Source: Brevundimonas sp. EYE_349 (lineage in GTDB: Bacteria > Pseudomonadota > Alphaproteobacteria > Caulobacterales > Caulobacteraceae). Taken from it: 64,000 nucleotides of DNA. The stretch spans positions 124,001 to 188,000 of the forward strand of contig NZ_JAHXPB010000004.1 in assembly GCF_023147505.1 (NCBI RefSeq), written 5' to 3'. Positions 10,029 through 17,659 of the stretch are shown here, in pieces. How positions within the stretch are numbered: the first letter of the stretch is position 1; each line of letters opens with the position of its first letter. The notes beneath the pieces were generated by a model, which did no database searches, had not been told where the DNA came from, and saw nothing but the letters and a program-made list of their open reading frames with translations. The translations under genes and the position numbers were made by a program.

Positions 10029-11846
10029 TCAATAGGCTAGAGCGATCCCGTCCTTGCGCATCTCGGTCGCCGCGCCATAGGTCCAGCGGCCGCCGGGATT
10101 CACCTGTTTCATCACGTTCTGATAGCCGCCGAACCCCCCGTCCGGTTCGCCCAGCGTCCAGCCCATGGCGCGCAACTGGGCCTTGGTCGCCTCGGGCACG
10201 CCGCTCTCCAGATGCAGGACGCCGCTCCCCTCCTGCGGCTGCCCGGTCGGTTCGGACGAGCCATAGTGCTGCCAGCGCGGGGCGTCGCCCGCCGCCTGGG
10301 GCTCCAGCCCATAGTCGACCATGTTGATGATGATCTGGGCCTGGCCCTGGGGCTGCATGGCGCCGCCCATGACGCCGAACGCCAGCCAGGGTTCCCCGTC
10401 CTTGACGGCGAAACCGGGGATGATGGTCTGGGAAGGGCGTTTGCCAGGCGCATAGATATTGGGGTGGCCATCGGTCAGGGCGAACAACTCGCCCCGGTCC
10501 TGGAACATGAAACCCAGCGGCTCCGACCCATTGTCCGGCGCCAGGCCCGAGCCCATGCCGCGATAGTTGGACTGAATCCAGCTGACCATCATGCCGTCGC
10601 TGTCCGCGACGCTGAAATAGGTGGTGTCGCCGTGGTGCGGCGCGTCGCCGGGCATGACGCGATCCATCACCCGATCCGGCCGGATCAGCCTGGCCCGTTC
10701 GGCGGCATAGGCCTTGGAGTTCAGCCATTCGACCGGGGTCTCGGAGAATCGGTCGTCGGCGAACCAGCGCGCCCGGTCCTCGAACGCCAGCCGTTTGGCC
10801 TCGGCCTGGACGTGCAGGGAGGCGGCTGACTGGAAGCCCATGGATTTCAGATCGAACTGTTCGCAGATGTTCAGAATCTGGTTGGTGGACAGGCCCTGCG
10901 TGTTCGGCCCCAGGCCGAAGACGTCCACGCCGCGATAGTTGGTTTGGATCGGCTCGACCCATTCGGTGTGGTGGGCCGACAGGTCGGCGCGAGTCATCCA
11001 ACCGCCGATTCGCTTGAAATAGGCCTCCATCTGATCGGCTAGCGGACCGTCGTAGAAGGCGTCGCGCCCGCCCTCGGCGATCATCCGCAGGGTCTTGGCC
11101 AGATAGCGGTTGGCGAACAGTTCGCCGACCTTGGGCGTGGCGCCGCCGGCGGCCCAGATGCGCTTTCGGTTGTCGTTCTCCTCGATCGGAATCTGCCCCC
11201 GGTCGAAGGCGGCCATGTTGCGCTCCAGATAATAGGCGATGACCTGGGGCACGGGCGCACCCTGTTCGCAAAGCTCCGCGACCGGCAGCAGCACGTCCCT
11301 CCACGGCAGTTTCCCATACCGCTGGTGCGCGCTCCACCATGCGTCGACCGCGCCGGGCACATTGACCGTCACCGCCCCGTAACGGGGCAGGTAGCCGTCG
11401 ATGGCCTTGGATCGCGCCGTCTCAAGGCTAAGCCCGCGCGGACTGGCGCCCGAGCCGTTCAAACCGACGACCTTCTTCTGTTTCGGGTCCCACAGCATGC
11501 AATAGGCGTCGCCGCCGATTCCGTTGGCTGTCGGCTCCAGAAAGCCCAGGGCCGCATTGATGGCGATGGCTGCGTCGATGGCCGATCCGCCACGACGCAG
11601 GGTGTCGATGCCGATCAGGCTGGCGGCCGGATGCGCCGTCGCCGCCGCCCCGTTCGCGCCCCAGACGGTGGAGCGTCCCATGAACCTGGGCCCCGAGATC
11701 CGGTCGCCGATGGCCACGCCGGCGTAGGGGTCGGCCGGGCGGGCAGGGGCGGGCGGGGCGGTCGTCGGCGCGGGCTGCTGCGCCTGAGCCGTGTTCGCCG
11801 CCAGAACCCCGACGGGCAGGGCGGACAGGAAGGTGCGACGACGCAT
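10029..11846 (-). CDS. Gamma-glutamyltransferase family protein, Tat-type signal
   Basis: This 605-residue Ntn-hydrolase precursor belongs to the gamma-glutamyltranspeptidase family, which cleaves gamma-glutamyl bonds such as those of glutathione in the periplasm. The N-terminus RRRTFLSALPVGVLAANTA followed by AQA looks like a Tat signal peptide. The autocatalytic site is GDTTYFSV with threonine 408 as the likely new N-terminal nucleophile; GMGSG and PSQTIIPGF are further family motifs. A proline/alanine linker follows the signal. Whether it prefers glutathione or another gamma-glutamyl compound (cephalosporin acylase-like members exist) cannot be told. Confidence 0.92.
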   Translation of the reverse strand: MRRRTFLSALPVGVLAANTAQAQQPAPTTAPPAPARPADPYAGVAIGDRISGPRFMGRSTVWGANGAAATAHPAASLIGIDTLRRGGSAIDAAIAINAALGFLEPTANGIGGDAYCMLWDPKQKKVVGLNGSGASPRGLSLETARSKAIDGYLPRYGAVTVNVPGAVDAWWSAHQRYGKLPWRDVLLPVAELCEQGAPVPQVIAYYLERNMAAFDRGQIPIEENDNRKRIWAAGGATPKVGELFANRYLAKTLRMIAEGGRDAFYDGPLADQMEAYFKRIGGWMTRADLSAHHTEWVEPIQTNYRGVDVFGLGPNTQGLSTNQILNICEQFDLKSMGFQSAASLHVQAEAKRLAFEDRARWFADDRFSETPVEWLNSKAYAAERARLIRPDRVMDRVMPGDAPHHGDTTYFSVADSDGMMVSWIQSNYRGMGSGLAPDNGSEPLGFMFQDRGELFALTDGHPNIYAPGKRPSQTIIPGFAVKDGEPWLAFGVMGGAMQPQGQAQIIINMVDYGLEPQAAGDAPRWQHYGSSEPTGQPQEGSGVLHLESGVPEATKAQLRAMGWTLGEPDGGFGGYQNVMKQVNPGGRWTYGAATEMRKDGIALAY

Positions 11847-11932
11847 GGGCGAACTCCTCGAACAACCGATGCGGCATCAAGGAGGCGTGCGGCCGATCCG
11901 GCAAGCCCCAATCGGACGATCATGCGACCAAA

Positions 11933-11964
11933 GAAAAAGGCCGCGTCCCTTTCGGAACGCGGCC
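11933..11964 (-). terminator. Rho-independent terminator after exbD
   Basis: Arms GGCCGCGT (11939-11946) and ACGCGGCC (11957-11964) form a perfect 8-bp stem. Read on the minus strand it is followed by TTTTTCTTT. It sits just past the stop codon of the exbD-type gene. Confidence 0.85.
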
Positions 11965-11990
11965 CTGATCGTTTCGCCTGAGTGCGAACA

Positions 11991-12425
11991 TCAGCTGATG
12001 TCTTCGTTCAGCAGGCCGACCTTGAAGAAGCCGTTCTCCTGCATCTTGTTCATGACTTCCATGAACTGCTTGTACTTCACTTCCGGCTGGGCGCGGACGA
12101 ACACGCGCTCTTCCTGGCAGGCGCCGCCACCCAGGGCGGTGCAGACGTCGGTGGGCAGGTTGTCGATCGAGGTTTGTTTGTCCGACAGGAACAGCTGACC
12201 GTTTTCCTGGATGGTGATGTACACCGGCTCCTTTTCCTGGGTCGGGTTCACCGGCGGCTGCGCCGGCGGCAGGTCCAGTCGGATCGAGACGGTCGCCATC
12301 GGCGCGGCGACCATGAAGATGATCATCAGCACCAGCAGAATGTCGATGAACGGCGTGATGTTGATATCCGCCGTCTGTTCGATCGTGTGCTTGTCCCCGC
12401 CGGAACCACCGAGCTTGGCAGCCAT
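11991..12425 (-). CDS. ExbD/TolR family biopolymer transport protein
   Basis: This 144-residue protein has one membrane helix near residues 24-44 and a periplasmic domain. The family hallmark is INITPFIDILLVLMIIFM with the proton-channel aspartate (D28) inside the helix. ExbD/TolR works with ExbB/TolQ to couple the proton gradient to TonB- or TolA-driven outer-membrane processes. No exbB/tolQ or tonB/tolA gene is adjacent: it is followed by a terminator and preceded by folE. Two cysteines near residues 95 and 102 in the periplasmic part could form a disulfide. Confidence 0.9.
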   Translation of the reverse strand: MAAKLGGSGGDKHTIEQTADINITPFIDILLVLMIIFMVAAPMATVSIRLDLPPAQPPVNPTQEKEPVYITIQENGQLFLSDKQTSIDNLPTDVCTALGGGACQEERVFVRAQPEVKYKQFMEVMNKMQENGFFKVGLLNEDIS

Positions 12426-12594
12426 GCATCGTCTCCGTTACTCGCCGGCTGCAATCCGCGCCGGCATTTCCCTATGGATCGCCCGAAAGCTTGCTCGGTT
12501 CTTGGCGTCCCGATGCGCGCTTGTAAAGCGGTTCTAAACGATCCGGCGTTCCCGAACGTCAATTATACGCGACAGTCCCCCGCCGCCGCCGGCG

Positions 12595-13209
12595 TCAGGC
12601 CTTCGCCAGCTTCAGAAAACGGTCCATCAGGGCAGAATCGTCCTTGAAGGCGCCGGTGAAGCGGGTGGTGATGGTCGAAACGTGCCGGTGATGCACCCCG
12701 CGGGTGGTCATGCACTGGTGTTCGGCGTCCAGCATCACCGCCACGCCCCGTGGCTGCAGATGCGATTCGATGGCGTCGATGATGTCGTTGGTCAGCGTCT
12801 CCTGGTTCTGGAGCCTGCGCGCGAAAATCTCGACCACGCGGGCCAGCTTGGAGATGCCGACCACCTTCTCGCCGGGCAGATAGGCGACATAGGCCTTGCC
12901 CAGGAAGGGAGCCATGTGGTGCTCGCAGTGGCTCTCCACCTCAATGTCGCGCAGGATGACCATGTCGTCGTATCCGGTCACGTCCTCGAAAGTGCGGCTC
13001 AGTTCCCTGGCCGCATCGGCCTCATAGCCGTCGAACCATTCGCCGTAAGCGTCCACCACCCGTTTGGGCGTATCCACCAGGCCCGGCCGGTCGGGATTGT
13101 CGCCGGCCCAGGCGATCAGGGTCCGCACCGCTTCCAACGCTTGTTCGCGGCTGGGGCGCTGCACGGCGGCATCGCTGACGAGGACGGGCTTGGCGGGGAT
13201 GAGGCTCAT
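12595..13209 (-). CDS. folE: GTP cyclohydrolase I FolE
   Basis: FolE converts GTP to 7,8-dihydroneopterin triphosphate, the first step of folate synthesis. The 204-residue protein has the zinc site from SHCEHH (C95, H98) and QCMTTRG (C166), and the substrate-binding segment VVGISKLARVVEIFARRLQ. Length is normal for the family. It is divergent from cysS, and the 130-base interval between them must hold both promoters. Confidence 0.97.
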   Translation of the reverse strand: MSLIPAKPVLVSDAAVQRPSREQALEAVRTLIAWAGDNPDRPGLVDTPKRVVDAYGEWFDGYEADAARELSRTFEDVTGYDDMVILRDIEVESHCEHHMAPFLGKAYVAYLPGEKVVGISKLARVVEIFARRLQNQETLTNDIIDAIESHLQPRGVAVMLDAEHQCMTTRGVHHRHVSTITTRFTGAFKDDSALMDRFLKLAKA

Positions 13210-13339
13210 GAAACTCGATTTTCCGGCCGGGGCGGGTGGGTCGCCCGGTTTACCTTCTACAATCCGTCGGGACTGTATATCAGGCCGCTATATGGGACAG
13301 ACCGTCCGTCCCGCAAGAAAACCCGCTGAAGACCGAGCC

Positions 13340-14791
13340 ATGCCGCTGCACATCCACGACACCCTGCGCCGTGAAAAGCGCCTGTTCGAGCCCAGGAACA
13401 AGGATCGTGTGACCCTCTATGTCTGCGGCCCCACGGTCTATGACTACGCCCACATCGGCAATGCGCGCCCCCCCGTGGTGTTCGACGTGCTGGTGCGGCT
13501 GCTGCGCCGGACCTATGGCGCGGACAAGGTCATCTACGCCCGCAACGTCACCGACGTGGACGACAAGATCAATCAGAAGGCCGCTCGCGAAGGCGTGCCG
13601 ATCAGCGAGGTCACGGCCCGCTACGAGGCCGCCTATCTGGCCGACATGGGCCTGCTGAACGTGTCGCCGCCCGACATCGCGCCCCACGTCACCGAATATA
13701 TCCCGGCCATCGTCGATCAGATTCAGGCCATCGTCGACGCGGGCTGCGCCTATGCCGCCGAGGGGCACGTCCTGTTCGACGTCTCGTCCTACAAATCCTA
13801 TGGCGCGCTGTCGGGCCGGAATCTGGACGACATGATCGCCGGCGCCCGCGTCGAGGTCGCGCCCTACAAGAAGAACCCGCACGATTTCGTGCTGTGGAAG
13901 CCGTCCAAGGCGGACGAACCGTCCTGGCCATCGCCGTGGGGACAGGGGCGTCCCGGTTGGCACATCGAATGCTCGGCCATGATCGAGAAGACTCTGGGTC
14001 TGCCGATCGACATCCACGGCGGCGGCATAGACCTGGTCTTCCCCCACCACGAGAACGAGATCGCGCAAGGCGTCTGCGCCCACGGCCATGCCCACGGCGA
14101 TCAGGCGCACGACGAATACGCCCGCTACTGGATGCATAACGGCTTCCTGACCGTGGACGCCGAGAAGATGTCCAAGTCCGTCGGCAACGTCCTGCTGCTG
14201 CACGACCTGGTTCAGGCCATGCCGGGCGAGGTCGTCCGCTGGGCGCTGCTGAGCGCCCACTATCGCCAGCCGCTGGACTGGAACCAGGGGCTGCTGGATC
14301 AGAGCCGCAAGAACCTGGATCGGCTTTACGGCGTCCTGCGCGACGCCGACGCGGCCCTGGCCGACTTCGACGAGGCCACGCTGGACGAGGCCGAGATGGA
14401 GCTGGCTGAGAACGCTCTGGACCCGGTGCTGGACGCGCTTGAGGACGACCTCAATACGCCGGGCGCCATCGCGCAGCTGTTCGGGCTAGGAAGCGCCCTG
14501 CGGGATCTGTTGAACGACGCCGAAGCCGACATCAACGACGTCGCCATGGCCCGCTGGAGCCTGGTCGAAGCGGCCGGCCTGCTTGGCGTGCTGTCGCTGA
14601 CGCCAGACGCCTGGTTCGAAGGCGGCGATCCCGCCCTGAAGGCCGAGGTCGAGGCCCTGCTGGAGCAACGCGCCACCGCCCGCGCCGCCAAGGACTGGCC
14701 CGAGGCCGACCGCATTCGCGACCGCCTGAACGCCCTAAATGTCGTCGTCATGGACGGCCCCGACGGTGCGACCTGGCGGATGAAGGGCTGA
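13340..14791 (+). CDS. cysS: Cysteinyl-tRNA synthetase
   Basis: This 483-residue class I synthetase charges tRNA-Cys. It shows the HIGH-type motif HIGN at 38-41, the zinc ligands C29, the WHIECS cysteine and HHEN histidines, and KMSKS at 276-280. The upstream ORF extension has no homology-like sequence, and the conserved N-terminus MPLHIHDTL begins at the ATG at 13340. A tRNA-Cys-like gene with odd structure lies only 1.6 kb downstream. No T-box or other leader is apparent. Confidence 0.97.
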   Translation: MPLHIHDTLRREKRLFEPRNKDRVTLYVCGPTVYDYAHIGNARPPVVFDVLVRLLRRTYGADKVIYARNVTDVDDKINQKAAREGVPISEVTARYEAAYLADMGLLNVSPPDIAPHVTEYIPAIVDQIQAIVDAGCAYAAEGHVLFDVSSYKSYGALSGRNLDDMIAGARVEVAPYKKNPHDFVLWKPSKADEPSWPSPWGQGRPGWHIECSAMIEKTLGLPIDIHGGGIDLVFPHHENEIAQGVCAHGHAHGDQAHDEYARYWMHNGFLTVDAEKMSKSVGNVLLLHDLVQAMPGEVVRWALLSAHYRQPLDWNQGLLDQSRKNLDRLYGVLRDADAALADFDEATLDEAEMELAENALDPVLDALEDDLNTPGAIAQLFGLGSALRDLLNDAEADINDVAMARWSLVEAAGLLGVLSLTPDAWFEGGDPALKAEVEALLEQRATARAAKDWPEADRIRDRLNALNVVVMDGPDGATWRMKG

Positions 14792-14800
14792 TCGAAAACG

Positions 14801-14870
14801 CTTCTCCCCTCGGAGGAGAAGAACTCGCACCATCGTCTCCTCCCCATGAAATGGGGAGGGGGCGCGAAGC
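14801..14870. repeat. Intergenic palindromic repeat, CTCCCC/GGGGAG type (copy 1)
   Basis: Two hairpins lie side by side in the cysS to transglycosylase gap. The first has arms CTTCTCC/GGAGAAG (14801-14807, 14815-14821). The second has arms CCTCCCCAT/ATGGGGAGG (14839-14847, 14851-14859) with a GAA loop. It is followed by GGCGCGAAGCGGTGGAGG, whose complement recurs near 57131 beside a similar hairpin. This looks like a dispersed intergenic repeat. It may also help end transcription of the two convergent genes, though no T-tract is present. Confidence 0.6.
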
Positions 14871-14968
14871 GGTGGAGGGGCTCTTTAAGTCCCACGGGCG
14901 CGTGCGATGCGTCGAAGAACCCCCGCCGTGAGCGGCAGGAGCGTCGAACCATTCCTGGCGTTACGCTC

Positions 14969-16252
14969 TCAGCCCGCCCGGCGGATCAGTTCATCCGCCA
15001 GCGTCGGCGTCAGATAGCCGTCGGCGGTCCGGCCGGTGGCGATCTGCCAGCGGCGCAGGGCCGCGCGGGTGTTGGACCCGATCACCCCGTCCACCCCTTG
15101 GGTGTCATAGCCCAGCTTGGTCAGCGCCCTTTGCGCGCCGATCCGCTGGTCGCGCGACATCGACGGGTCGTTGGGCCAGGCCTTGGTGAGGCCGGGCTTG
15201 CCCATTATCCCGTCCGCCGTCAGGCCGATGGCCAGCGCATAGCTGACCGAGTTGTTGTAGCGGCGGATCACATAGTGGTTCGGCAGGGCCAGGAAGGCCG
15301 GTCCGTTCGCGCCTTGGGGCAGCAGGATGGTGGCCTCTTCCAGCGCCTCGGCGCCGTTCGGCGTTCCGCCTTGCGCCAGCCGCACGCCCTTGGCCGCCCA
15401 GTAGGCCCAGTCGTGCTTGGGCCCTTCCGCCTCGGCGTAGTCGAAACTGGCGGGCAGGACGACTTCGTAACCCCAGCTCTGGCCGCGCTTCCATCCGGCC
15501 TGGGCCAGCAGATTGGCGGCAGAGGCCAGGGCGTCGGCGTCGTCGCCCCAGATGTCCACCTTGCCGTCGCCGTCCTGGTCCACGCCCAGGCGCAGATAAT
15601 TGTCGGGCATGAACTGGGTCTGCCCCATGGCTCCGGCCCAGCTGCCCTTCAGGCCCGAACGCTCGCGCCGGCCGTCCACCACGATGTCCAGGGCATCCTT
15701 CAACTGGCCCTCTGCCCAGTCGCGCCGACGACCGTCATAGGCCAGGGTCGCCAGCGAGCGTATGACGTCATAGTCGCCCTGCACCTGACCGAAGGCGCTT
15801 TCCTGCGCCCAGACGCCGACCAGGATTTCGCTGGGCACGCCGAAGCGCTGGACCACCGACCACGGCACGCGGTCGATTCGCTGCTTGGCCTGGGCGATCC
15901 GCACAGAGGTCACGGCGTTCTGTACATAGGCGCCGGCGGGCTTGGAGAATTCGGGCTGGTTCCGATCCAGCCGAACCACGGTCGGGTCGGGCGTCAACCC
16001 TTCCAGCTGACGTGCGTACTCGGCGCGGCGGGCGCCGCCTTTGCGCGCCAGGAAACCCTGTTTCCAGCCCTCGAATCCCTGCTGGTCGTAGGCGGCTAGA
16101 GGCGGGGTCTGCGGGGTGGGCGCGGGCGCCGCGACAGGCGCGCCCGGTTGCGGTTGAGGCTGGTGCGCCGGCAGGGCGACCTGAGGCTCAGGCAACATGG
16201 GCGCACAGGCGGAGACGCAGCCGATCAGAAGAAGGCGGTAGGAAAAGCGCAT
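14969..16252 (-). CDS. Lytic murein transglycosylase, MltB-like lipoprotein with peptidoglycan-binding domain
   Basis: This 427-residue protein cleaves the glycan strands of peptidoglycan. It starts with a lipoprotein signal (lipobox VSAC), then a proline-rich linker of about 45 residues. The catalytic domain contains the MltB-family segment LVGVWAQESAFG with the catalytic glutamate, and GAMGQTQFMPDNY. A C-terminal PG_binding_1 domain follows, with VDGVIGSNTRAALRRWQ. The TTG three codons upstream is in frame, but ATG at 16252 gives the better signal peptide. It is convergent with cysS. Confidence 0.93.
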   Translation of the reverse strand: MRFSYRLLLIGCVSACAPMLPEPQVALPAHQPQPQPGAPVAAPAPTPQTPPLAAYDQQGFEGWKQGFLARKGGARRAEYARQLEGLTPDPTVVRLDRNQPEFSKPAGAYVQNAVTSVRIAQAKQRIDRVPWSVVQRFGVPSEILVGVWAQESAFGQVQGDYDVIRSLATLAYDGRRRDWAEGQLKDALDIVVDGRRERSGLKGSWAGAMGQTQFMPDNYLRLGVDQDGDGKVDIWGDDADALASAANLLAQAGWKRGQSWGYEVVLPASFDYAEAEGPKHDWAYWAAKGVRLAQGGTPNGAEALEEATILLPQGANGPAFLALPNHYVIRRYNNSVSYALAIGLTADGIMGKPGLTKAWPNDPSMSRDQRIGAQRALTKLGYDTQGVDGVIGSNTRAALRRWQIATGRTADGYLTPTLADELIRRAG

Positions 16253-16436
16253 GAGATTCAAACTAAAGCCCCCAGGGTCCGACGTGAAATGACATCCGCG
16301 CGAATGCCCAGTTTCACGGCGATTAAAGCGTCCGTGAGGCGAAAGCGTTGCCCTGCCGCTTGCTCGTTGGCGTCATTAACCCTGTTTTTCGTCGACGCCT
16401 TAACGCCTGCGGCGTATTACCGCACCGTCCTCTGAC

Positions 16437-16513
16437 GGCCTGATGGCGGAGTGGCGACGCAACGGGCGTGCAACCCCGTAAACCCTCCGTTCGACTCGGA
16501 GGTCAGGCCTCCA
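16437..16513 (+). tRNA. tRNA-Cys-like gene (anticodon GCA) with unusual geometry
   Basis: A 77-nt cloverleaf can be drawn: 7-bp acceptor GGCCTGA/TCAGGCC, short D arm GCG/CGC, anticodon stem ACGGG/CCCGT, T-loop TTCGACT, and a genomically encoded TCCA end giving U73 as in tRNA-Cys. U33 followed by GCA then A points to a cysteine anticodon. Two features are abnormal: the anticodon loop CGTGCAAC has 8 nucleotides, and the T stem CCTCCG/CGGAGG has 6 base pairs (or the acceptor has 8 with a T-G pair). A TCCTTTTT stretch follows directly. It may be a functional variant or a decaying copy. Confidence 0.65.
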
Positions 16514-16621
16514 TCCTTTTTCGACCGTGTTGTCGCCCTGCGAGGTAGTTGAGCACGCGGTGGGAAAGCCTTCGCTGTGCAGGCTGGGCCTGGGTTCTAT
16601 GTGGTTTTGGCCTTTGGCGGG

Positions 16622-16650
16622 TTGACCTTCTGAACCCCTCTCTCTATACG
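16622..16650 (+). promoter_or_regulatory. Sigma-70-type promoter of rpmJ
   Basis: TTGACC (16622-16627) and TATACG (16645-16650) are separated by exactly 17 bases, about 66 bases before the rpmJ start. This is a strong match to the housekeeping promoter pattern, as expected for a ribosomal protein gene. Confidence 0.65.
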
Positions 16651-16716
16651 ACCGCCTCCGCCGCGATCCGACCGGGTCAGCGGCTTTCTTATTGGTTTCT
16701 CTCAGGACGTCCGACC

Positions 16717-16842
16717 ATGAAGGTCCGTAGCTCGCTCAAGTCCCTGAAGACCCGCCACCGCGACTGCAAGGTCGTGCGTCGCAAGGGCGTCGTCTTCGTC
16801 ATCAACAAGACCGACCCGCGCTTCAAGGCCAAGCAGGGCTAA
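16717..16842 (+). CDS. rpmJ: 50S ribosomal protein L36
   Basis: This 41-residue basic protein begins [11 protein letters not shown] and contains [12 protein letters not shown] and [15 protein letters not shown]. It is L36 of the zinc-free (C-minus, YkgO-like) type, because only one of the four usual zinc cysteines is present. It is the last small protein to join the large ribosomal subunit. A good promoter precedes it and a strong terminator follows. Confidence 0.95.
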   Translation: MKVRSSLKSLKTRHRDCKVVRRKGVVFVINKTDPRFKAKQG

Positions 16843-16904
16843 GCGGGCGGGCCTGCGCGCCGCTTCGGCGGCGTGCGCGCGCAGCGTCTTGCTGACGATC
16901 CACA

Positions 16905-16933
16905 GGCTGCGGATTTTCATCCGCGGCCTTTTT
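16905..16933 (+). terminator. Rho-independent terminator after rpmJ
   Basis: Arms GGCTGCGGAT (16905-16914) and ATCCGCGGCC (16919-16928) pair along 10 positions with a TTTC loop and are followed by TTTTT. This is a textbook intrinsic terminator, 62 bases after the rpmJ stop codon. Confidence 0.9.
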
Positions 16934-17001
16934 CGTGTTCGCGGTTGTCGCGCGCCGGCCGGCATGGTTAGCGTCCGCGCCTGATTTCTGGAGTATTCCC
17001 C

Positions 17002-17277
17002 ATGGCTGACGACGCTTCGTTCGACGGTGGTCCCGACGTTCTCACCTCGACGGCGCAAGGGCGCCTGCGCACCATCATCGAGCGGCTGGAGCGCCTCGAA
17101 GAGGACAAACAGGCCGTCATGACCGACATGAAAGAGGTCTTCGCCGAGGCCAAGGGCGAGGGCTACGACGTCAAGATCCTGCGCAAGGTCATCCGCATCC
17201 GCAAGCAGGACAAGGCCAAGCGCCAGGAAGAGGACGCCATCCTGGACCTCTATATGTCGGCGCTGGGCGAGATCTGA
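17002..17277 (+). CDS. gapR: GapR-like nucleoid protein (DUF2312)
   Basis: This 91-residue, mostly helical protein matches the DUF2312 family, including Caulobacter GapR. GapR binds overtwisted AT-rich DNA ahead of replication and transcription complexes and stimulates type II topoisomerases. The family core is clear: STAQGRLRTIIERLERLEEDK, EVFAEAKGEGYDVK, and the DNA-contacting IRIRKQDKAKRQEEDA followed by LDLY. Its neighbourhood with a TacA-like regulator resembles, as I recall it, the Caulobacter locus. A small basic gene follows 12 bases downstream. Confidence 0.92.
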   Translation: MADDASFDGGPDVLTSTAQGRLRTIIERLERLEEDKQAVMTDMKEVFAEAKGEGYDVKILRKVIRIRKQDKAKRQEEDAILDLYMSALGEI

Positions 17278-17289
17278 GGCTGACCCGGC

Positions 17290-17601
17290 TTGAAGCGAAA
17301 ACCGCCGCCAAGCCCCTTTGAAGCCCAACGCAAGGCCGCTCAGCGCGCGGCCCTGAACGCCCTGAAACGCGCCCGCCGCTCGGCAGAGAAGGCGGGCGTT
17401 TCTCTGTCCGACTGGGAGGGCGAGTTCCTCGATTCGGTCGGCGAGCGGGTGAAGACCCACGGTCGCGCCTTCGCCGACCCCGAAAAAGGCGCGCCGGGCC
17501 AGGCCCTGTCCGCCATGCAGGGCCGCAAGCTGAAAGAGATAACCGCCAAGGCCAAGGGCGAAGAGCCGAAACGGCGGTGGGGCAGGAAGAGGGACCTGTA
17601 A
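17290..17601 (+). CDS. Small basic protein of unknown function downstream of gapR
   Basis: This 103-residue, lysine/arginine/alanine-rich protein has no domain I recognise. The only possible start is TTG at 17290, because an in-frame stop lies three codons upstream. A TGAGG sequence overlapping the gapR stop gives a plausible ribosome site 10 bases before it. Tight spacing suggests co-transcription with gapR. Charged, likely helical composition would fit nucleic-acid binding, but that is only inference. The first palindromic repeat begins 9 bases past its stop codon. Confidence 0.7.
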   Translation: MKRKPPPSPFEAQRKAAQRAALNALKRARRSAEKAGVSLSDWEGEFLDSVGERVKTHGRAFADPEKGAPGQALSAMQGRKLKEITAKAKGEEPKRRWGRKRDL

Positions 17602-17610
17602 CGTGATCCA

Positions 17611-17640
17611 TCATCCTCGGGCTTGACCCGAGGATCGGGC
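17611..17640. repeat. REP-like palindromic repeat, left copy
   Basis: This 30-base unit contains the near-perfect palindrome CCTCGGGCTTGACCCGAGG flanked by TCAT on one side and ATCGGGC on the other. The reverse complement of 17935-17964 is identical over all 30 bases. The copy sits between the stop of the small basic gene and the GIY-YIG gene, whose ATG is 19 bases downstream. Confidence 0.9.
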
Positions 17641-17659
17641 TGTCCGCAACTCTGCATTG

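Noticed and set aside
17611-17640. The palindrome as the rho-independent terminator of the gapR operon
   Set aside because: The hairpin is strong but there is no T-tract, and the exact inverted copy inside a coding region shows that it is a repeat unit first. A secondary role in ending transcription is not excluded.
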